DNA from: Valencia hispanica
Taxonomy: Eukaryota > Chordata > Actinopteri > Cyprinodontiformes > Valenciidae
Assembly (NCBI GenBank): GCA_963556495.2
Contig: OY747721.1
Span: 8,838,149-8,902,148 of the forward strand
Direction: 5' to 3'
Length of the DNA: 64,000 bases
The notes beneath the pieces were generated by a model. That model did not search any database. It was not told the DNA's origin and saw only the letters and a program-made list of their open reading frames with translations. Of the stretch, positions 11,303 to 22,298 are shown one piece after another; position 1 is the stretch's first letter, and the number at the start of each line of letters is the position of its first letter. The position numbers and the translations under genes are program-made.

Positions 11303-12853
11303 TACCCACTGAGCAATAGACGTCTATTAAATAATGAACAGTGATCTAAAAAATAACTTTAAGTTGCACAACTAGTGTCCAAATATTGGACTTAAATAAT
11401 TTGAATTGCCATTGATCAATATACAGTAAAGTTTAGATTTAGCCTTGATTTAGATGTTCAATCAACGTTTAGATTTAAACCTGGTTTAGACGTCTATTAA
11501 GTTATTTTAGTGGTACCGCCCGCCCTCACCACTAGGAGGCAGCAAAACACTTAAAGTTCTGCTCAGTCTAATCGTTGCTGATGGGATCTGAGCATATCGG
11601 AGTCGTCTGGACCAATTTATTTTACTTTCATTGGGACCACTACGTGTGAGAAAACTTTGTTTTTTCAAATACACCTTGACGCATATAGGTGAGTCCTTAA
11701 TGGTACGTTATTGAAATGTTGTTTTGTCCTGCAATGTTTGTTAATTTAATCGTTATCCGTTTCCAGGATAGCTAGCAGGCTAGCTATAGCTATAGTTTGT
11801 GCTGCTGCAACACTGAGAATTTACCCATTGTGGGACGATAAAGGTTTATCTTGTCTTGTCTTATCTTATCTTATAATAGTGGGTGGTTACAATGTGGTAG
11901 TGTAATACAAGTTACATAAGTTTAATGTTGACAATTCTCTTAATTTTATATCTGTTGCAGAGTCTTCACAAATGACGTCATGGAAAACATATGCAAGGTG
12001 GCGGGCCACATGGAAAGAGCGCCTTCAAAAAGACCCCCTTCTACTCCTAGACTACTTGTTTTTCAACACAATCTTTGTTTAAATAAAATAAGTAATTTTT
12101 ATTTTTATTTTGGTAATATTATATTTTTGACTTTGTGCTTTTATTTTATTGCTATGTATGTTTACAAATGTGTTGAAATTAAAAACAGGTATATTGCACA
12201 TTCATATGTTTGTGATGGTTGGATAATGTTTGAAAAATTTATTGATTTACATTACAGTAGGATAGCTTGGTAAATGTTAACATCAAGAGATGTATTTACA
12301 TCCAGTGGTAAAATAAGCATAGTGTTACTGAAACCTTTTTAAAAGATCATTGTCATAACATCCTGGCACGACATAAAGGAAAGGATCACAGTTTAAATTT
12401 GCCCCCCCCTTCTTTTTTTTTAGAGAACCTGATTTAACATTCAATTTGACAACTTTAATTTAATTTTAATAGGTTTGTTGTGATTAATTTAATATATTGT
12501 AATAGCTGGATTTATTAGAATATCATTAGGCTATAATACATTTAATAGACGTCTATACGACTTCTAGATTCTCTAATGGTGTATAAATTTGGTATAAAAA
12601 TAAGCGTCTGGCAAACGTATAACTTCAGACGTCTATAAATAGACGTTCATTAATGGTTATTTAAACGTCTTATATTAGACGCGGCGTATAGAGGTAGTCG
12701 TCTTTTAGACGTCTATTAGACGGCTAGTCTAAACCTAGACGGCTGAAAAACTTTCATTTTTAGACCAGTGGTAGACCGATTTTAGCCTAGACGTCTATGG
12801 ACCATATAGACGTTCATTAGACGTCTTTTAGACCGAAAAATGCTCGGTGGGTA
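11303..12853. mobile_element. Palindrome-rich DNA transposon, termini CCCAC(T/C)GAGCA
   Basis: The left end TACCCACTGAGCA and the right end TGCTCGGTGGGTA are inverted repeats. If the outer TA pair (11303-11304 and 12852-12853) is the target duplication, the element is CCCAC...GTGGG with a TA target. Both flanks carry many copies of AGACGTCTA or close variants: at 11317 and about 11490 on the left, and more than ten between 12540 and 12835. Such subterminal arrays often bind transposase. No transposase is visible. A GTGAGT donor near 11690 and a 'TCTGTTGCAG' acceptor near 11960 hint at a spliced transcript. Superfamily unknown. Confidence 0.6.
11808..11876 (+). repeat. LINE/SINE 3'-tail fragment with (TTATC)n
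   Basis: 'TTTACCCATTGTGGGACGAT' followed by AAAGGTTTATCTTGTC and TTATC repeats is the pattern of a 5'-truncated retroposon tail. Too short for a family name. Confidence 0.4.
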
Positions 12854-12949
12854 CCTATTAACCAGTAGAGTTTTGGTAAACGTGGGGTTTGTTCATACGT
12901 GCTGCTTGGTAGAATGCGACTCGCGTCTCTGCCTGTCGGAGATTCTTTT

Positions 12950-13260
12950 TTTTCTTTTTTAAACCGTCAGCTGGCTCTAAACAGTTTTCTTTTTACTTCA
13001 CGCACTCAGTGTCTGAAACTTTCTTGCTGTATTTCCTTTTTTTTTTTGAAGTAGTGGTATAAAACCATATTACAAATTAATTGGCTACACACTCCCTCCC
13101 TCTCTCTGTCGGTCATCTGAGTTTTTTTTGTTGTTGTCTTTTTTAACGTCAGCTGGTTCTAACCAGTTTTTTTTACGTCACGCACTGTGACACTTTCTTG
13201 TGGTATTTTATAAAAAAATAAAGGTATAAATATTACTACAAATTAAGCTACACACACAAA
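12950..13260. repeat. Imperfect tandem duplication, period about 185 bp
   Basis: Two units share, in order, 'CGTCAGCTGG(C/T)TCTAA', 'CAGTTTT', 'TCACGCACT', 'ACTTTCTTG(C/T)(T/G)GTATTT', a T- or A-run, and 'ACAAATTAA..GCTACACAC'. The first spans about 12963-13090, the second about 13146-13255. It lies in the nested hAT. Confidence 0.6.
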
Positions 13261-14368
13261 CACACAGAAACACATACCTGGTGTGAAAATAAAAAAGAAC
13301 CCACTTTTTTTTTTATCACACTGATCATAAAAAAGTTAAAAGTAAAAAAAAGAAAGTAATGTTGAGATGAAAACTCTTGTTCATTACATTTTACTTCATA
13401 ATTGCAACCGTATGTGTTGTATTCATTGTTGCAAAACTTGTTCTGTATATAGTTCGTTTGTTATTGTGATCAAAACCATTGATCTGAAGCTCAATGCTGA
13501 TGCCGTCATGTAAATAGTTTTCTAATCAGCAATAAATATAACAATTTCTGATGAACCTATATCAATTACATGTTTTAAATAACATACCGTTAAGCACTGC
13601 CCATTTCAAGACAACTCGACTCACTTCCTGATTAAACCCCGCCCAATTCTGGGTTAGGCCCCGCCCAGTCCGAGTACAGATATGGATACAGATAATTCAT
13701 ATGGTATACAGATACAGATAATGCTGTACTCGCTCATCCCTATTGGAGCGCCTCGCTCCCATGAGCCAACTACCTGTGCATGCCGCGAGATTTCCTCCCA
13801 TTTAAGCGATAGCTTGCGGGTCAAGAAATGGATCATTCAGAGAGTCATTTCTGACATTTGATCACTTCAATTGGAGAAATATTCCTTTATTTCAAAACTT
13901 TGGCTGAAGTGGCACTTAATTCCAGTTTCCAGTTTGGCAGCAGAACAACAGCCTTCAGAAAAAACATTAAAAGCCCCATGAGAAGTAATCTGTACGAGGC
14001 AAAAATCCAAAACCTCATGACAATAATCTCTGCAGCAATTATTTATTATTATTTGATTATGCACAAAATGGGTGAGCATTTCTGTTCCATGCGGAGCAGG
14101 AGGAACTTGTGAAACTGTGTTCAGGCCTCAGCAGGTGAACTATTCGTATTTTAAGTGCAATCCTTTAATACAATTTTATATATGTAATTCTCTGTTCAGC
14201 TCGTTCAGATTGAATATTATTTCAAATGAATAAAAAAATAAATATTATTGATTATGCTATAATTTAAAAAATTGACGGGTAAAAATAGAATATGACAGGA
14301 TTTTCTTTTTACCCTGTCGGTCAAAATGACGAACAACAAAAATATCTAGCGTGACCTCTGGTCAATGT

Positions 14369-16660
14369 ATTACATTTTACATGGTTGCGTCATTTGAAGG
14401 TGGTTATTATTCTAAATAAGCCTTGGAAATGATTCCCTTTTTGTGTTTTGTGTGGAATTGTAATCTTTATGTGTCAAAACTACACTTAATATAGTTGGGG
14501 TTTTTAGCAATAGAGAAGATTATTAATTAATTATTTATTAATTATTTCTGTGTTATTGCTCATGTGAAGGCTGTCAGTGTTTAACAGGCCTGCCTCTTTG
14601 CAGCTCCCAGCTAATTGGTAATGACTGACTATTTTGGTAACTTCAAAAATATGTTGGCTGGGTCTTTGCTTTTAGATCTGCTTAGTTAGGAAACTCACCA
14701 ACAAAACGTAGATCGGCAACAAAGTTTTTGATTTGCAACCACTTTGACTGTCCCAGTTAGGAGCCCTGCCCTGACATATTGTGTTAAGCATCCTGTAAAA
14801 CATGTGCAAATATTATGCAAACTTCCAGGTAATAGATTAGGTAGAATACACGCATACATTATTGACGCATCTTCCAAGCAAACTTTTTCATTCATAGATT
14901 GAACATATTCTCACTCTCACTGAACACTCTCTCTCTGTCTTTCTCTCTCTTGCTCTCACACACACACTGCTACTCTACCGCTCTATTTCTGTTTCTCTTC
15001 AAAATATTACACAGCTGCACTGACAAATATACATCGAAGCTGCCACACTGACTAATGAGATTTTCTGACAGTGTTGGCAGTAAGTGAGACAGAGAGGAAG
15101 TGAAATTGAAGGACATCTGAATTTGTTATTGAGATACCGAAGGACTTCAGGGTTTGTTTCTTTAGAGCTCCTCCTTTCTGACCAATGTCTGACATGCATT
15201 TAGAAGTTATAAATGTGACCTCTGTCTATTTTATATTCTTTTCAGCTTATCCAGTTCCCTTTTCTTCACATCTGTCTCTGTCTTAATTTGACTCTCCCTC
15301 TCCTGATGCCTGTTTCACAAGCTTGCCTTCTGTAATCTCGATCACTCTCTGCCTCCCTTTCCCCATTTGGTATTCATTTAGTTTCTCTTCACCATCACTC
15401 ACACTTTGTTTGTCTCAATGCCGCCTCTGTGTCCCTACTCTATTATTATCTATTCAGCCATCTTTCTTCGTATTTCCTTTACTCATCTCCCCCTTTCTTC
15501 TTAACCTCGCTCTCATATTTCTCTATCTATTTCTCTGTGTATATATATCTCTTCTTCTCTCACAGGTGGCAGACAGATTAGTGGTTAGTGAGACCATCCC
15601 ATTACTGTAAGGTTACAAATTCAATCTCAGAGCATAAGCAGCCATGCGTCCTGTTGGGATTTGTCCTTGAGTAAAATACTGAGAGCATATCTGCATTGTC
15701 ATTTTCGGTCATTTTTGATAAAAGCTGACTGGGAATTTTTTTTATTGTTCTAATCTTATTAGAAAAAAATATGTATTCACTTTCTTCACCACAATACTGT
15801 AAGCAAATATGTCCTACAACAAATTGAGGTAGATAGATTGAGGTAAAGTCTCTAAAAGCTGATGGAACTTTAATGCTTTGGGCAGCATCTGTTTTTGCTT
15901 TATTCTAAAATATCGGATACTGTAATTCATTAGGTATTACAAGCATCAAAATATCAGTTTCCAGGTTTAATAGTTATTTTCTCTAAACCAGCTACCGAAA
16001 CCATAAAGTAGCCTGTTAAACTAAAATATGTGAAAGCATTTTATTCAAAACAAAATGCAAGAAAGCAACATGTAAACTATTGCAAAATCAATGCTGCTCA
16101 ACGCACAACATTGCAGTATTATTGCTGTGCATTGATTTCTGTGATATTTGTGATATTGCAAACAATGATATTTCATGCAGCTCTTAAATTAATCATTTCC
16201 CTTCTTCTATTGGTCAATACAAATTTTCTAAGGTAAGCACTCCTCAAATATTTAAAGGCTTAAGAATCAGCTCTGAAGAGAAGTGTAATTGTCTTAATAA
16301 TTACAAAAAATAAACATTTGTGAGTAGAAAGTATCTTTGCTTTAGGCTACAGTTAATGATTACAGAGGCTTGCAAGTGGTCATTGCCTGTGTAATCAGTT
16401 CACTGGAGGAATGTTCTCTCAGGCCTCAATATTAGGAAATTCAAATTGTGCTTAAGTTGTTTTGAGTCACATAAATAGAAACCTGTTTTCGTTAATTAAG
16501 GTTAGCAAATTTTTGATGTTAAAATTAGTTAGTGATGTTGCTTTCCAGTTTTGTGTTTTTGTACACCTGCTCACTTTTAGGCTCATTCTTAGTCACAGTC
16601 CCAATACACCTGTTCTCATCAAGGTAATTTTGACTCACTGGTTAGACACACTTTCTAAGC
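14369..16660. other. No gene recognised; mostly unique-looking DNA
   Basis: CT-rich tracts at 14925-14985 and 15230-15560 produce a hydrophobic 95-codon frame that I attribute to pyrimidine bias. No exon with good splice context, repeat termini or RNA gene was found. Confidence 0.3.
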
Positions 16661-16667
16661 ATTTAAT

Positions 16668-16755
16668 CTTCTGGGTCCTGCACAATAACCACTGGAGATA
16701 GTCACCATCCTTCTATATGAATAAGGAGATAATGACTTTGGATGGATGGATGGAT
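16668..16755 (+). repeat. Remnant of the (ATGG)n retroposon
   Basis: 'CACTGGAGATAGTCACCATC' and the tail GGATGGATGGATGGA recall 8500-8581. Confidence 0.45.
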
Positions 16756-16859
16756 TCATTTTGTCTTTGAAACAGATTTGTATTCCATTGCCTTTACACC
16801 TGATTCACACCGAGTGTGGAATGGATGTAGACTGCTTTTTGCCATTAACACCGACTGGT

Positions 16860-16985
16860 TTGATCTGATCAGTGGTTTCTAGCTTTATTAATTGGAGCTG
16901 TGTGCTCACTCTTCATCGTTCCTCTTTAGTTCCAAAAATAATTACTTCAGTTTGGTTTTTTGTTTAGCTGGAGAAAGTAACGGCA
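16860..16985 (-). pseudogene. L2-type LINE RT fragment (downstream half of a split copy)
   Basis: The reverse strand reads 'QLNK' then 'TEVIIFGTKEER', the segment that follows the catalytic YADD box by about 35 residues in L2 RTs. 'GATCAGTGGTTTCTAGCT' is shared with 2278-2296. It is the continuation of 18422-18800, separated by the LTR element at 17049-18421. Confidence 0.6.
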
Positions 16986-17065
16986 CATCCATCCATTGAT
17001 TTCCTCCTTATCTCATGTGTTTATAACCCGTCACTTTCCCTCAATCAGGGCCGGATCATTGACAT

Positions 17066-17274
17066 CGTCATGTTGATGCCAACCTCTCCATGGTGTGTTT
17101 CCCTGCCGTCTCCCTCCTGCTCGATGTCTAGTCTCTCCGTTCCTGCTGCAATCACCATCATCACCATCATCATCATCGTCATCATCATCATTCCACCAGT
17201 AGCACTAAACTTTCTTTCTGCACTTTACCTGCTTCAGCGATTGAGTTCATGCATTCCACCGCACACCTCCTGAC
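17066..17274 (+). repeat. 5' LTR of the 17-kb gypsy element
   Basis: Aligns with 18224-18421: shared 'TTGATGCCAACCTCTCCAT', 'CCTGCTCGATGTC', an (ATC)n tract, 'CTTTCTGCACTTTACCTGCT' and the end 'CCACCGCACACCTCCTGACA'. It ends in ACA. Similarity extends weakly a further 15-20 bp upstream, so the left edge is approximate. Confidence 0.75.
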
Positions 17275-18223
17275 AGAATGATCCGGCCACAAAAAAATGG
17301 ACCCAGCAGACGGCTGGGAAAGCGCCAACCCGCACCGGGATCTCAGGGGTTGACTACCCAAGAATTGGGTCTGTGTGGCGTGGAAGGTGGCACACACTCC
17401 TCCCGGCATTGGTCCCTGGGGGTACTGCCCTCCTCCTCCACCACGTCATCGTAGACAACGGCGCCATCAAGGACAACCTGCTTCTGGGTTGGAAGAGTGG
17501 GCCATCAGCCCGCCACTGGTTCTTTCTGCCTCAGTCTGTCCAGCTCCAGCACCACCAGTTTCGGTGGATTCCGCACTACAAGCCGATTCCGTCTGCTCAG
17601 ATCCAGTCTCTGATGTGTCTTCTCCAACCTGCCCGCTGCCTTCAACCTGCTCAGACCCAAAGTCCGCTTCAGCCTGCTTAGCTCAGAAGCCAGTCTCTGC
17701 CTGCTCTGCTCTAGTTCTGGACTACCCCGCTCCTGTCTGCTCAGTTCCTGTCTGCAAGCCAGTCTGATCAATTCCTGTCTGCTAGCCAGGCTTCTCAGTT
17801 CTTGTCCCAGTCCAGTTTGTCCCAGAGCTTCTTCTGCTGCTCCCACAGCCTCTGCTTTTACCGTTCCCAGACCCTCCAGAGCTTCTGCTTCCGCTGGCCT
17901 CCAAGCCTCCAGAGTTAGGCCCGGCGGCCTCCAAGCCTCCAGGTCCAGCTCAACCATCATGGCCACTTCGTCGTTGACAACCTCACCCGACCAGGCTTCT
18001 TCATTGCCGCCGACGGGCCAAGTTCCGTCCAGCCAGAGGACTTCACCTGGGCCATCCGCCTGAGCTCCATCCAGCCAGAGGATGCCCTCCGCCCGAGCTC
18101 CGTCCAGCCAGAGGACACCACCCGGGACATCCGCCGGAACTCCAGGCCCTCAGGGGCTGCCCTCCTGGCCGTCCCCCCGTCCTCCCACAAAGACTTGGGC
18201 CCTCATTCTGGGCCTTTTCATTG

Positions 18224-18421
18224 ACATCAGGTTGATGCCAACCTCTCCATTGTGTGTTTCCCTGCCGTCTCCATCCTGCTCGATGTCCCATTTCTCTGTT
18301 CCTGCTGCCATCACCATCATCACCATCATCATTCCACCAGCAGTACTTTAATAAAAAGCCTTTTTGCACTTTACATGCTTTTGCGATTTGGTCCATGCAT
18401 TCCACCGCACACCTCCTAACA
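18224..18421 (+). repeat. 3' LTR of the 17-kb gypsy element
   Basis: Direct repeat of 17066-17274. It contains AATAAA at about 18350, a plausible polyadenylation signal, and ends 'CCGCACACCTCCTAACA'. The LINE RT sequence starts within a few bases of its end. Confidence 0.75.
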
Positions 18422-18800
18422 GTAATGTAAAGTTGAGTATCATCTGCATAGTTATGGTAGCTAATCTTGTTGGTTGTTATAATCTGGGCTAGTGGGAGCA
18501 TGTATATTAAATATGAGGGGCCCTGAGATTGAGCTCAACTTGTGATTTCTGTTTGTTCTGATGAAAAATCGCCTATTGACACAAAAAAGTTCCCTTTCTT
18601 ACGGTAAGACTCAAATCAGCCAAGTATGGTGCCAAAGAGTACTACCCAGCTCTCCATTCGTTCCAAATATATATAATTGTCATCATATATCAATATATAT
18701 CATGGTCAAATCATGTGTCAAATGCTGCACTGAGATCCAACAGAACCAGGACTGTGGTTCTACCACAGTCTGTATTTATGCGAATACAGCGCGATGCTCC
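18422..18800 (-). pseudogene. L2-type LINE RT fragment (upstream half of a split copy)
   Basis: On the reverse strand: 'LLDLSAAFDT' in a shifted frame near 18745, 'LGWFESYLTVRKGTFL' near 18590-18640, and 'SYHNYADDTQLYI' near 18430-18470. The catalytic YADD box is kept, but stops and shifts elsewhere kill the frame. The RT stops at ITVRRC..., where the LTR begins, and resumes at 16985. Confidence 0.65.
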
Positions 18801-19269
18801 CTCCCCCTCCTCGACGTTTCCCAGGGCAGTCGTTTGCCCCGGTGGTCTCTATGCTGGGACTTCATGCGCCTGTCTTGCTTGTTGTGCTGGAGGAGATACT
18901 TCATGCACCGACCTTATTTTTGCTTGTGCAGGGAGGTCTTCTCCTCCCTCCCTCTCTCTGTGAGCTGTGTGTCTGTCCTTGAGTCCAAAAAAGAGATCCG
19001 GTCTAATACAGTAACTCCAGAGGCTGTGTGTATAAAGTAACTAAGAAAAAGCTAAGAAAATAAAATAAGAAAAGAGAATAAAGCGAGAGATCAGGGGGGA
19101 TCAAGAGAGAGAGAGAGGCTTATATTAAATTAATATGAAATAGTCACATAAAATAGCAATCAATAGTATTGATCAAAGTCAGATTGTATGCATCACAGAA
19201 GAATTTGGCTAGTTGTTGCTATTAGGTGTTGAGTTGATGTTCCCCACCTAACTTATCATGCCAGAGGCA
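18801..19269. other. No gene recognised
   Basis: Pyrimidine-rich until 18980, then A-rich with a (GA)n tract at 19105-19120. Overlapping frames of 159 and 82 codons give nothing recognisable. Confidence 0.3.
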
Positions 19270-19783
19270 CCACTTAATAACAGCGAACGGAAACACAGCA
19301 ACAAACTCTGCTTCTTCCATGTTGATCTCTTCTTATTTCTGCTGCTGTGGGCGACTGTTTATGCTGATCAGTGATGCTACTCGCTTCTGAAACAGTGTGA
19401 TATGCAGATGTCTTTAGATGATTCCTTAAAGGGCTATTCATGTATGGAGACACGGCAGCTGAGACTCTTCTTATTTTTACAAAGCCTGTTGTTTGGCGGC
19501 GTCTGCTCATTTCCCTCTGAATTACAACCAATCAGCGCAACGTAACCACAGCTTCCGCTGAGCGACTCAATTGGGCCATTTGGAGTACATACCCCCATAC
19601 TGGTACTCCATTGGTTCCTGAAATGGAACCGAAAATGGCCCTGTTGACACACAGCAGGATCATGACAGTGGCTCAACCCAGCTCCTTTTGGAGTACAAAA
19701 ACAAACGTTCTGGCCACCGATCTAGAACAGACCGGCTGTTCGGGAAAACTTCCAAACCTCCCTCTGGCCAGCCCGCCCCTGAA
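19270..19783 (-). repeat. Dispersed repeat family B, copy 2 (hAT-like 5' end)
   Basis: Read on the reverse strand it starts CAGGGGCGGGCTGGCC at about 19781, a hAT-like terminus, runs through about 450 bp of leader and reaches ATGGAAGAAGCAGAG near 19321 (reverse), opening a short frame MEEAEFVAVFPFAV. Related sequence occurs at 473-820 and 45056-45430. I infer the promoter and first codons of a decayed hAT transposon. The rest of the gene is not here. Confidence 0.4.
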
Positions 19784-20036
19784 ATAATCTCTGTTTAGCA
19801 TAGACATATTATACGTATATATGTCTATGGTAATTTCTTCAATGGAAATCCGCATGCGGCATCCGGAAAAAAATAGACTTCATGCGGAAGCCTTCTGGAG
19901 CTCTGCATCTACTGCATTTGCAGTGAATGCTCTGATTGGACTAAATGTTTTTTTTTTTTCTTGTGAAAGCTGTATGAAGTCCACATTGCATTTGTTCCGC
20001 ACCCGGTGTGAATCAGGTGCCAGCTTGATGTGTTTT

Positions 20037-20470
20037 GAACACCCTGTTGAAGGTCATGCCACAGAATCCTTATTAGGCCATTCCAAACTCTATATTTAAT
20101 TTCGTTTAGGTATTTTTTTGTAGGCTGGATACATTCACCACTGTACCTGTCATTCTTGAATTGTGGAAGGTGGTTTTCAATTTTGTTTGGAGGAGATCCA
20201 TTTTCTTAGAAATAATTTTGTAACCCCATGCTGACTGATAAATGTCAGTGAATTTATTTCTCATATATTCTTGAAAATTCCTCAGAGCACAATGTGTTGC
20301 TTTTTGAGATCGTTTAGCCTAAATCTCATTGTCAGACAGATTCTTCTTATGAGATTTCCTTTTTCCTATGAGATCCCTTGTTCCAGACCTGGGTGAATTT
20401 TAATTTAGCTTTCCAAATAATGTGGTCAATCACTGATAAATCGTTATTTTACGAGGGGGTGAGGCAACAG
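20037..20470. repeat. Decayed dispersed fish repeat
   Basis: The order 'CTGATAAATGTCAGTGAATT', 'GTTGCTTTTTGAGATCGTTT', 'CATTGTCAGACAGATTCT', 'CCAGACCTGGGTGAATTT' and 'AGGGGGTGAGGCAACAGTA' resembles a repeat I recall from many fish genomes. There is no coding frame. I cannot name the family with certainty. Confidence 0.3.
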
Positions 20471-20514
20471 TATTTCTGAGCCATCCTTGAACGTTTAGGT
20501 AGTAAGTAAGTAAT

Positions 20515-20940
20515 CAAGCAGTACCAGCTGAGGATGGGAGTTTGGAGAGAGCAATGAGGTGACAGGCTTTAGAAAAATATGGTGTGGATTAAATTTTTAC
20601 CTGTGGATGTTGGTAGTCAAGAGCTATGTGTGACCAGGGACGGGAAGGAATGGTTAGGGGCTGGAGAAGACCGGATGGTGATTTGTGCGGAGTCTTGTAT
20701 TTGTTGCAGGTAGGACAGGAGGCTACATATTCAATGACGTCTTTATTGAGAGATGGCCACCAGAGGTATAGTCGAAGAAGGGCTATGGTACGACTTATGC
20801 CGGGATGACAGGAGAATTTAGAAGTGTGTCCCCAATTGATGGTCCATGCTCTGAGGGATGTTGAAACGTAAATCCGCCTGGGAGGACCCCCGCCTGGGTC
20901 TGGTTCTGACTTCTGGGCGTCCTTAATGGCTCGTTCTAGA
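20515..20940 (-). pseudogene. Gypsy integrase N-terminal part, truncated
   Basis: On the reverse strand the HHCC zinc region is visible: 'WGHTSKFSCHPGISRT', then 'LYLWWPSLNKDVIEYV' and 'SCPTCNKYKTPHKSPSGLL'. 'RPWSHIALD' begins the catalytic core with its first Asp. After that a short piece, 'FSKACHLIALSKLPSAGTA', follows a deletion, and the homology stops at 20515. The remaining core and C-terminus are absent and no 3' LTR follows. Confidence 0.8.
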
Positions 20941-21047
20941 TCCCAAGTGAGGGCCCCAACAAAACAGGAGGACGGAAGGATGGGTACTGGCTGGTTGGAA
21001 TGATCCTCGTAGAGATATTGACCCTGAATGGTAAGTGATTAGCTAGG

Positions 21048-22294
21048 TTAAAATGAGAGAAGAAGAGGGACCATCGGTACTGACGTGAATTTAAACTTTT
21101 TTGCTGACTGAATGTAGGATAGGTTCTTGTGGTCTGTCCATACGGCCACTGGGAGCTCCGTACCTTCCAGCCAGTGCCTCCATTCCTCCAAGGCCAATTT
21201 AATGCCCAGGAGCTCCCAGTCACCGATGTCATGATTTGCCTCAGCTGGGCTATACCTCTTGGAAAAGAGCGCACAGGGATGCATCTTGTGGTCTTGAGCG
21301 CAACGTTGGGACAGAACGGCTCCTACACCAGTGACTGAGGCATCCACCCCGAGGATGAACTGAGCAGAGGAGTCGGGATGGATTAAGGACCGGGGTCTGG
21401 ATGAATTGTTGCTTGAGTCTCTCAAAAGCCTGGTCAGCCTCCAGGGTCCAATGAAATAGTCTTTTGACAGAAGTTAATGCAGTGAGAGGGGCTGTGATGA
21501 TACTGAAGTTGCTTATGGATCTCCTGTAGAAATTAGCAAATCCCAGTTAACGTTGCAACTGTTTCCTGGACTCCAGGGCTGGGCACTCTGCAACGGCTTT
21601 GGTCTTGGCGGCATCTGCTCTGACCTGTCCACCCTCGAAGATAAAACCAAAAAAAGTTATGGAGGAGACGTGGAACTCACATTTCTCGGCTTTTACATAC
21701 AAACAGTTTTCCAATAACATTTGAGGAAGTACTCTTACGTGATACTTGTACTGTTCAAGGTTGTTGGAGTAGATGAGAATATCATCAAGATAAACGAAGA
21801 CGAATTGGTGGAGGACACACCGGAGTACATCATTGACCAGATTTTCGTGAGTCCAAAAGGCATGACCAAATACTCGTAATGTCCTATGGGAGTTTTTACG
21901 TCTGTTTTCCATTAGTCTCCTGCCCGGATACGAATGAGATGATAAGCATTTCTTAAGTCTAATTTGGAAAAAATGGTGGCTTTAGATAGTGGTTCAAATG
22001 CAGATGAAATCAGGGGAAGTGAATATTTGTTTTTGACTGTGATTTAATTAAGACCTCGATAGTCAATGCATGGTCTGAGGGTATTGTCTTTCTTTATAAC
22101 AAAGAAAAAACATCACCAAGGGGGGATGAGGATGGACAAATGATACCTGCTTTTAAAGAGTCACTGATGTATTGTTCCATATCTTCATGTTCCTGGTGAG
22201 AGATGTTGAAAAGGCAACCTGAAGGCAGAGGTGCCGCGGGCAGGAGATTGATGGGACAATCGTAGGGTCGATGAGCTGTCAGAGAGAGGGCCAA
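21048..22294 (-). pseudogene. Gypsy reverse transcriptase and RNase H
   Basis: Three reverse-strand frames make one degraded pol segment. RT: 'YDCPINLLP' and 'EQYISDSLKAGIICPSSSPLG' at 22140-22290; a poorly readable stretch at 21915-22090; then '[11 protein letters not shown]' with the catalytic YLDD near 21790, and '[20 protein letters not shown]' near 21690. RNase H: '[19 protein letters not shown]' with the first Asp at about 21340, '[25 protein letters not shown]' and 'VWTDHKNL' near 21130. Frameshifts lie near 21430, 21545, 21915 and 22094. It is the centre of the 20515-23048 gypsy fragment. Confidence 0.85.
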
Positions 22295-22298
22295 ATCC

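Larger units (their letters stand above)
11006..13742. mobile_element. hAT-type element nested in family A copy 2
   Basis: The family A sequence breaks at 'TTGGAGC' and resumes at 13743. The 8-mers ttggagct (10998-11005) and ttggagcg (13743-13750) bracket the insertion. The right end reads inward TAGGGATGAGCGAGTACAGC; the left end TGAAACGAGTATCC keeps only the inner ACGAGTA. Both are followed by related 'GGTACGGATAGAG' / 'ATACAGATACAGATA' sequence. No transposase is seen. Inside it lies another element at 11303-12853. Confidence 0.6.
10719..14360 (+). mobile_element. hAT-type family A, copy 2 (complete, split by insertion)
   Basis: Left end CAAAGGTCACCGAAAT and right end, read inward, CAGAGGTCACGCTAGAT are matching termini. 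Flanking 8-mers ctcaatgt (10711-10718) and gtcaatgt (14361-14368) differ at one base, as expected for an old hAT duplication. Its body is 10719-11005 plus 13743-14360, about 0.9 kb of non-coding sequence shared with the copies at 7897, 33639, 39938 and 57701. A 2.7-kb insertion separates the halves. This copy defines the family's ends. Confidence 0.75.
17049..18421 (+). mobile_element. Internally deleted Ty3/gypsy LTR retrotransposon
   Basis: Two direct repeats of about 200 bp flank about 0.95 kb of internal DNA. After the 5' LTR comes the gag start with MDPADG at 17299, quickly closed by a stop at 17355. The rest of the interior is rich in proline, serine and alanine codons on the forward strand ('SACLAQKPVSACSALVL' near 17690; repeated 'PSSQ' motifs at 18030-18130), which I take as the C-terminal extension of a fish gypsy pol. 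Protease, RT, RNase H and integrase are absent, so the copy cannot move alone. It interrupts a reverse-strand LINE RT. Confidence 0.7.

Noticed and set aside
10944..11309. Reverse 121-codon and forward 62-68-codon frames
   Set aside because: Read through (CA)n and (TC)n tracts.
12540..12850. Cluster of short palindromes as a CRISPR or regulatory operator array
   Set aside because: Irregular spacing and position at a transposon end fit subterminal transposase sites better.
15323..15610. 95-codon hydrophobic frame resembling a membrane protein
   Set aside because: Pyrimidine-rich low-complexity DNA gives Leu, Phe and Ser; no start context, splice sites or partner exon.
17505..17966. 153-codon reverse frame rich in Leu, Glu, Arg and Ser
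   Set aside because: It is the complement of the proline/serine-rich gypsy interior; repeated motifs in the forward sense explain its length.
17957..18501. Reverse frames with repeated SSGWTELG motifs and Gly/Asp-rich stretch
   Set aside because: Antisense of the retrotransposon and of the LTR (ATC)n tract; only the last 30 or so codons (YADD region) are LINE RT.
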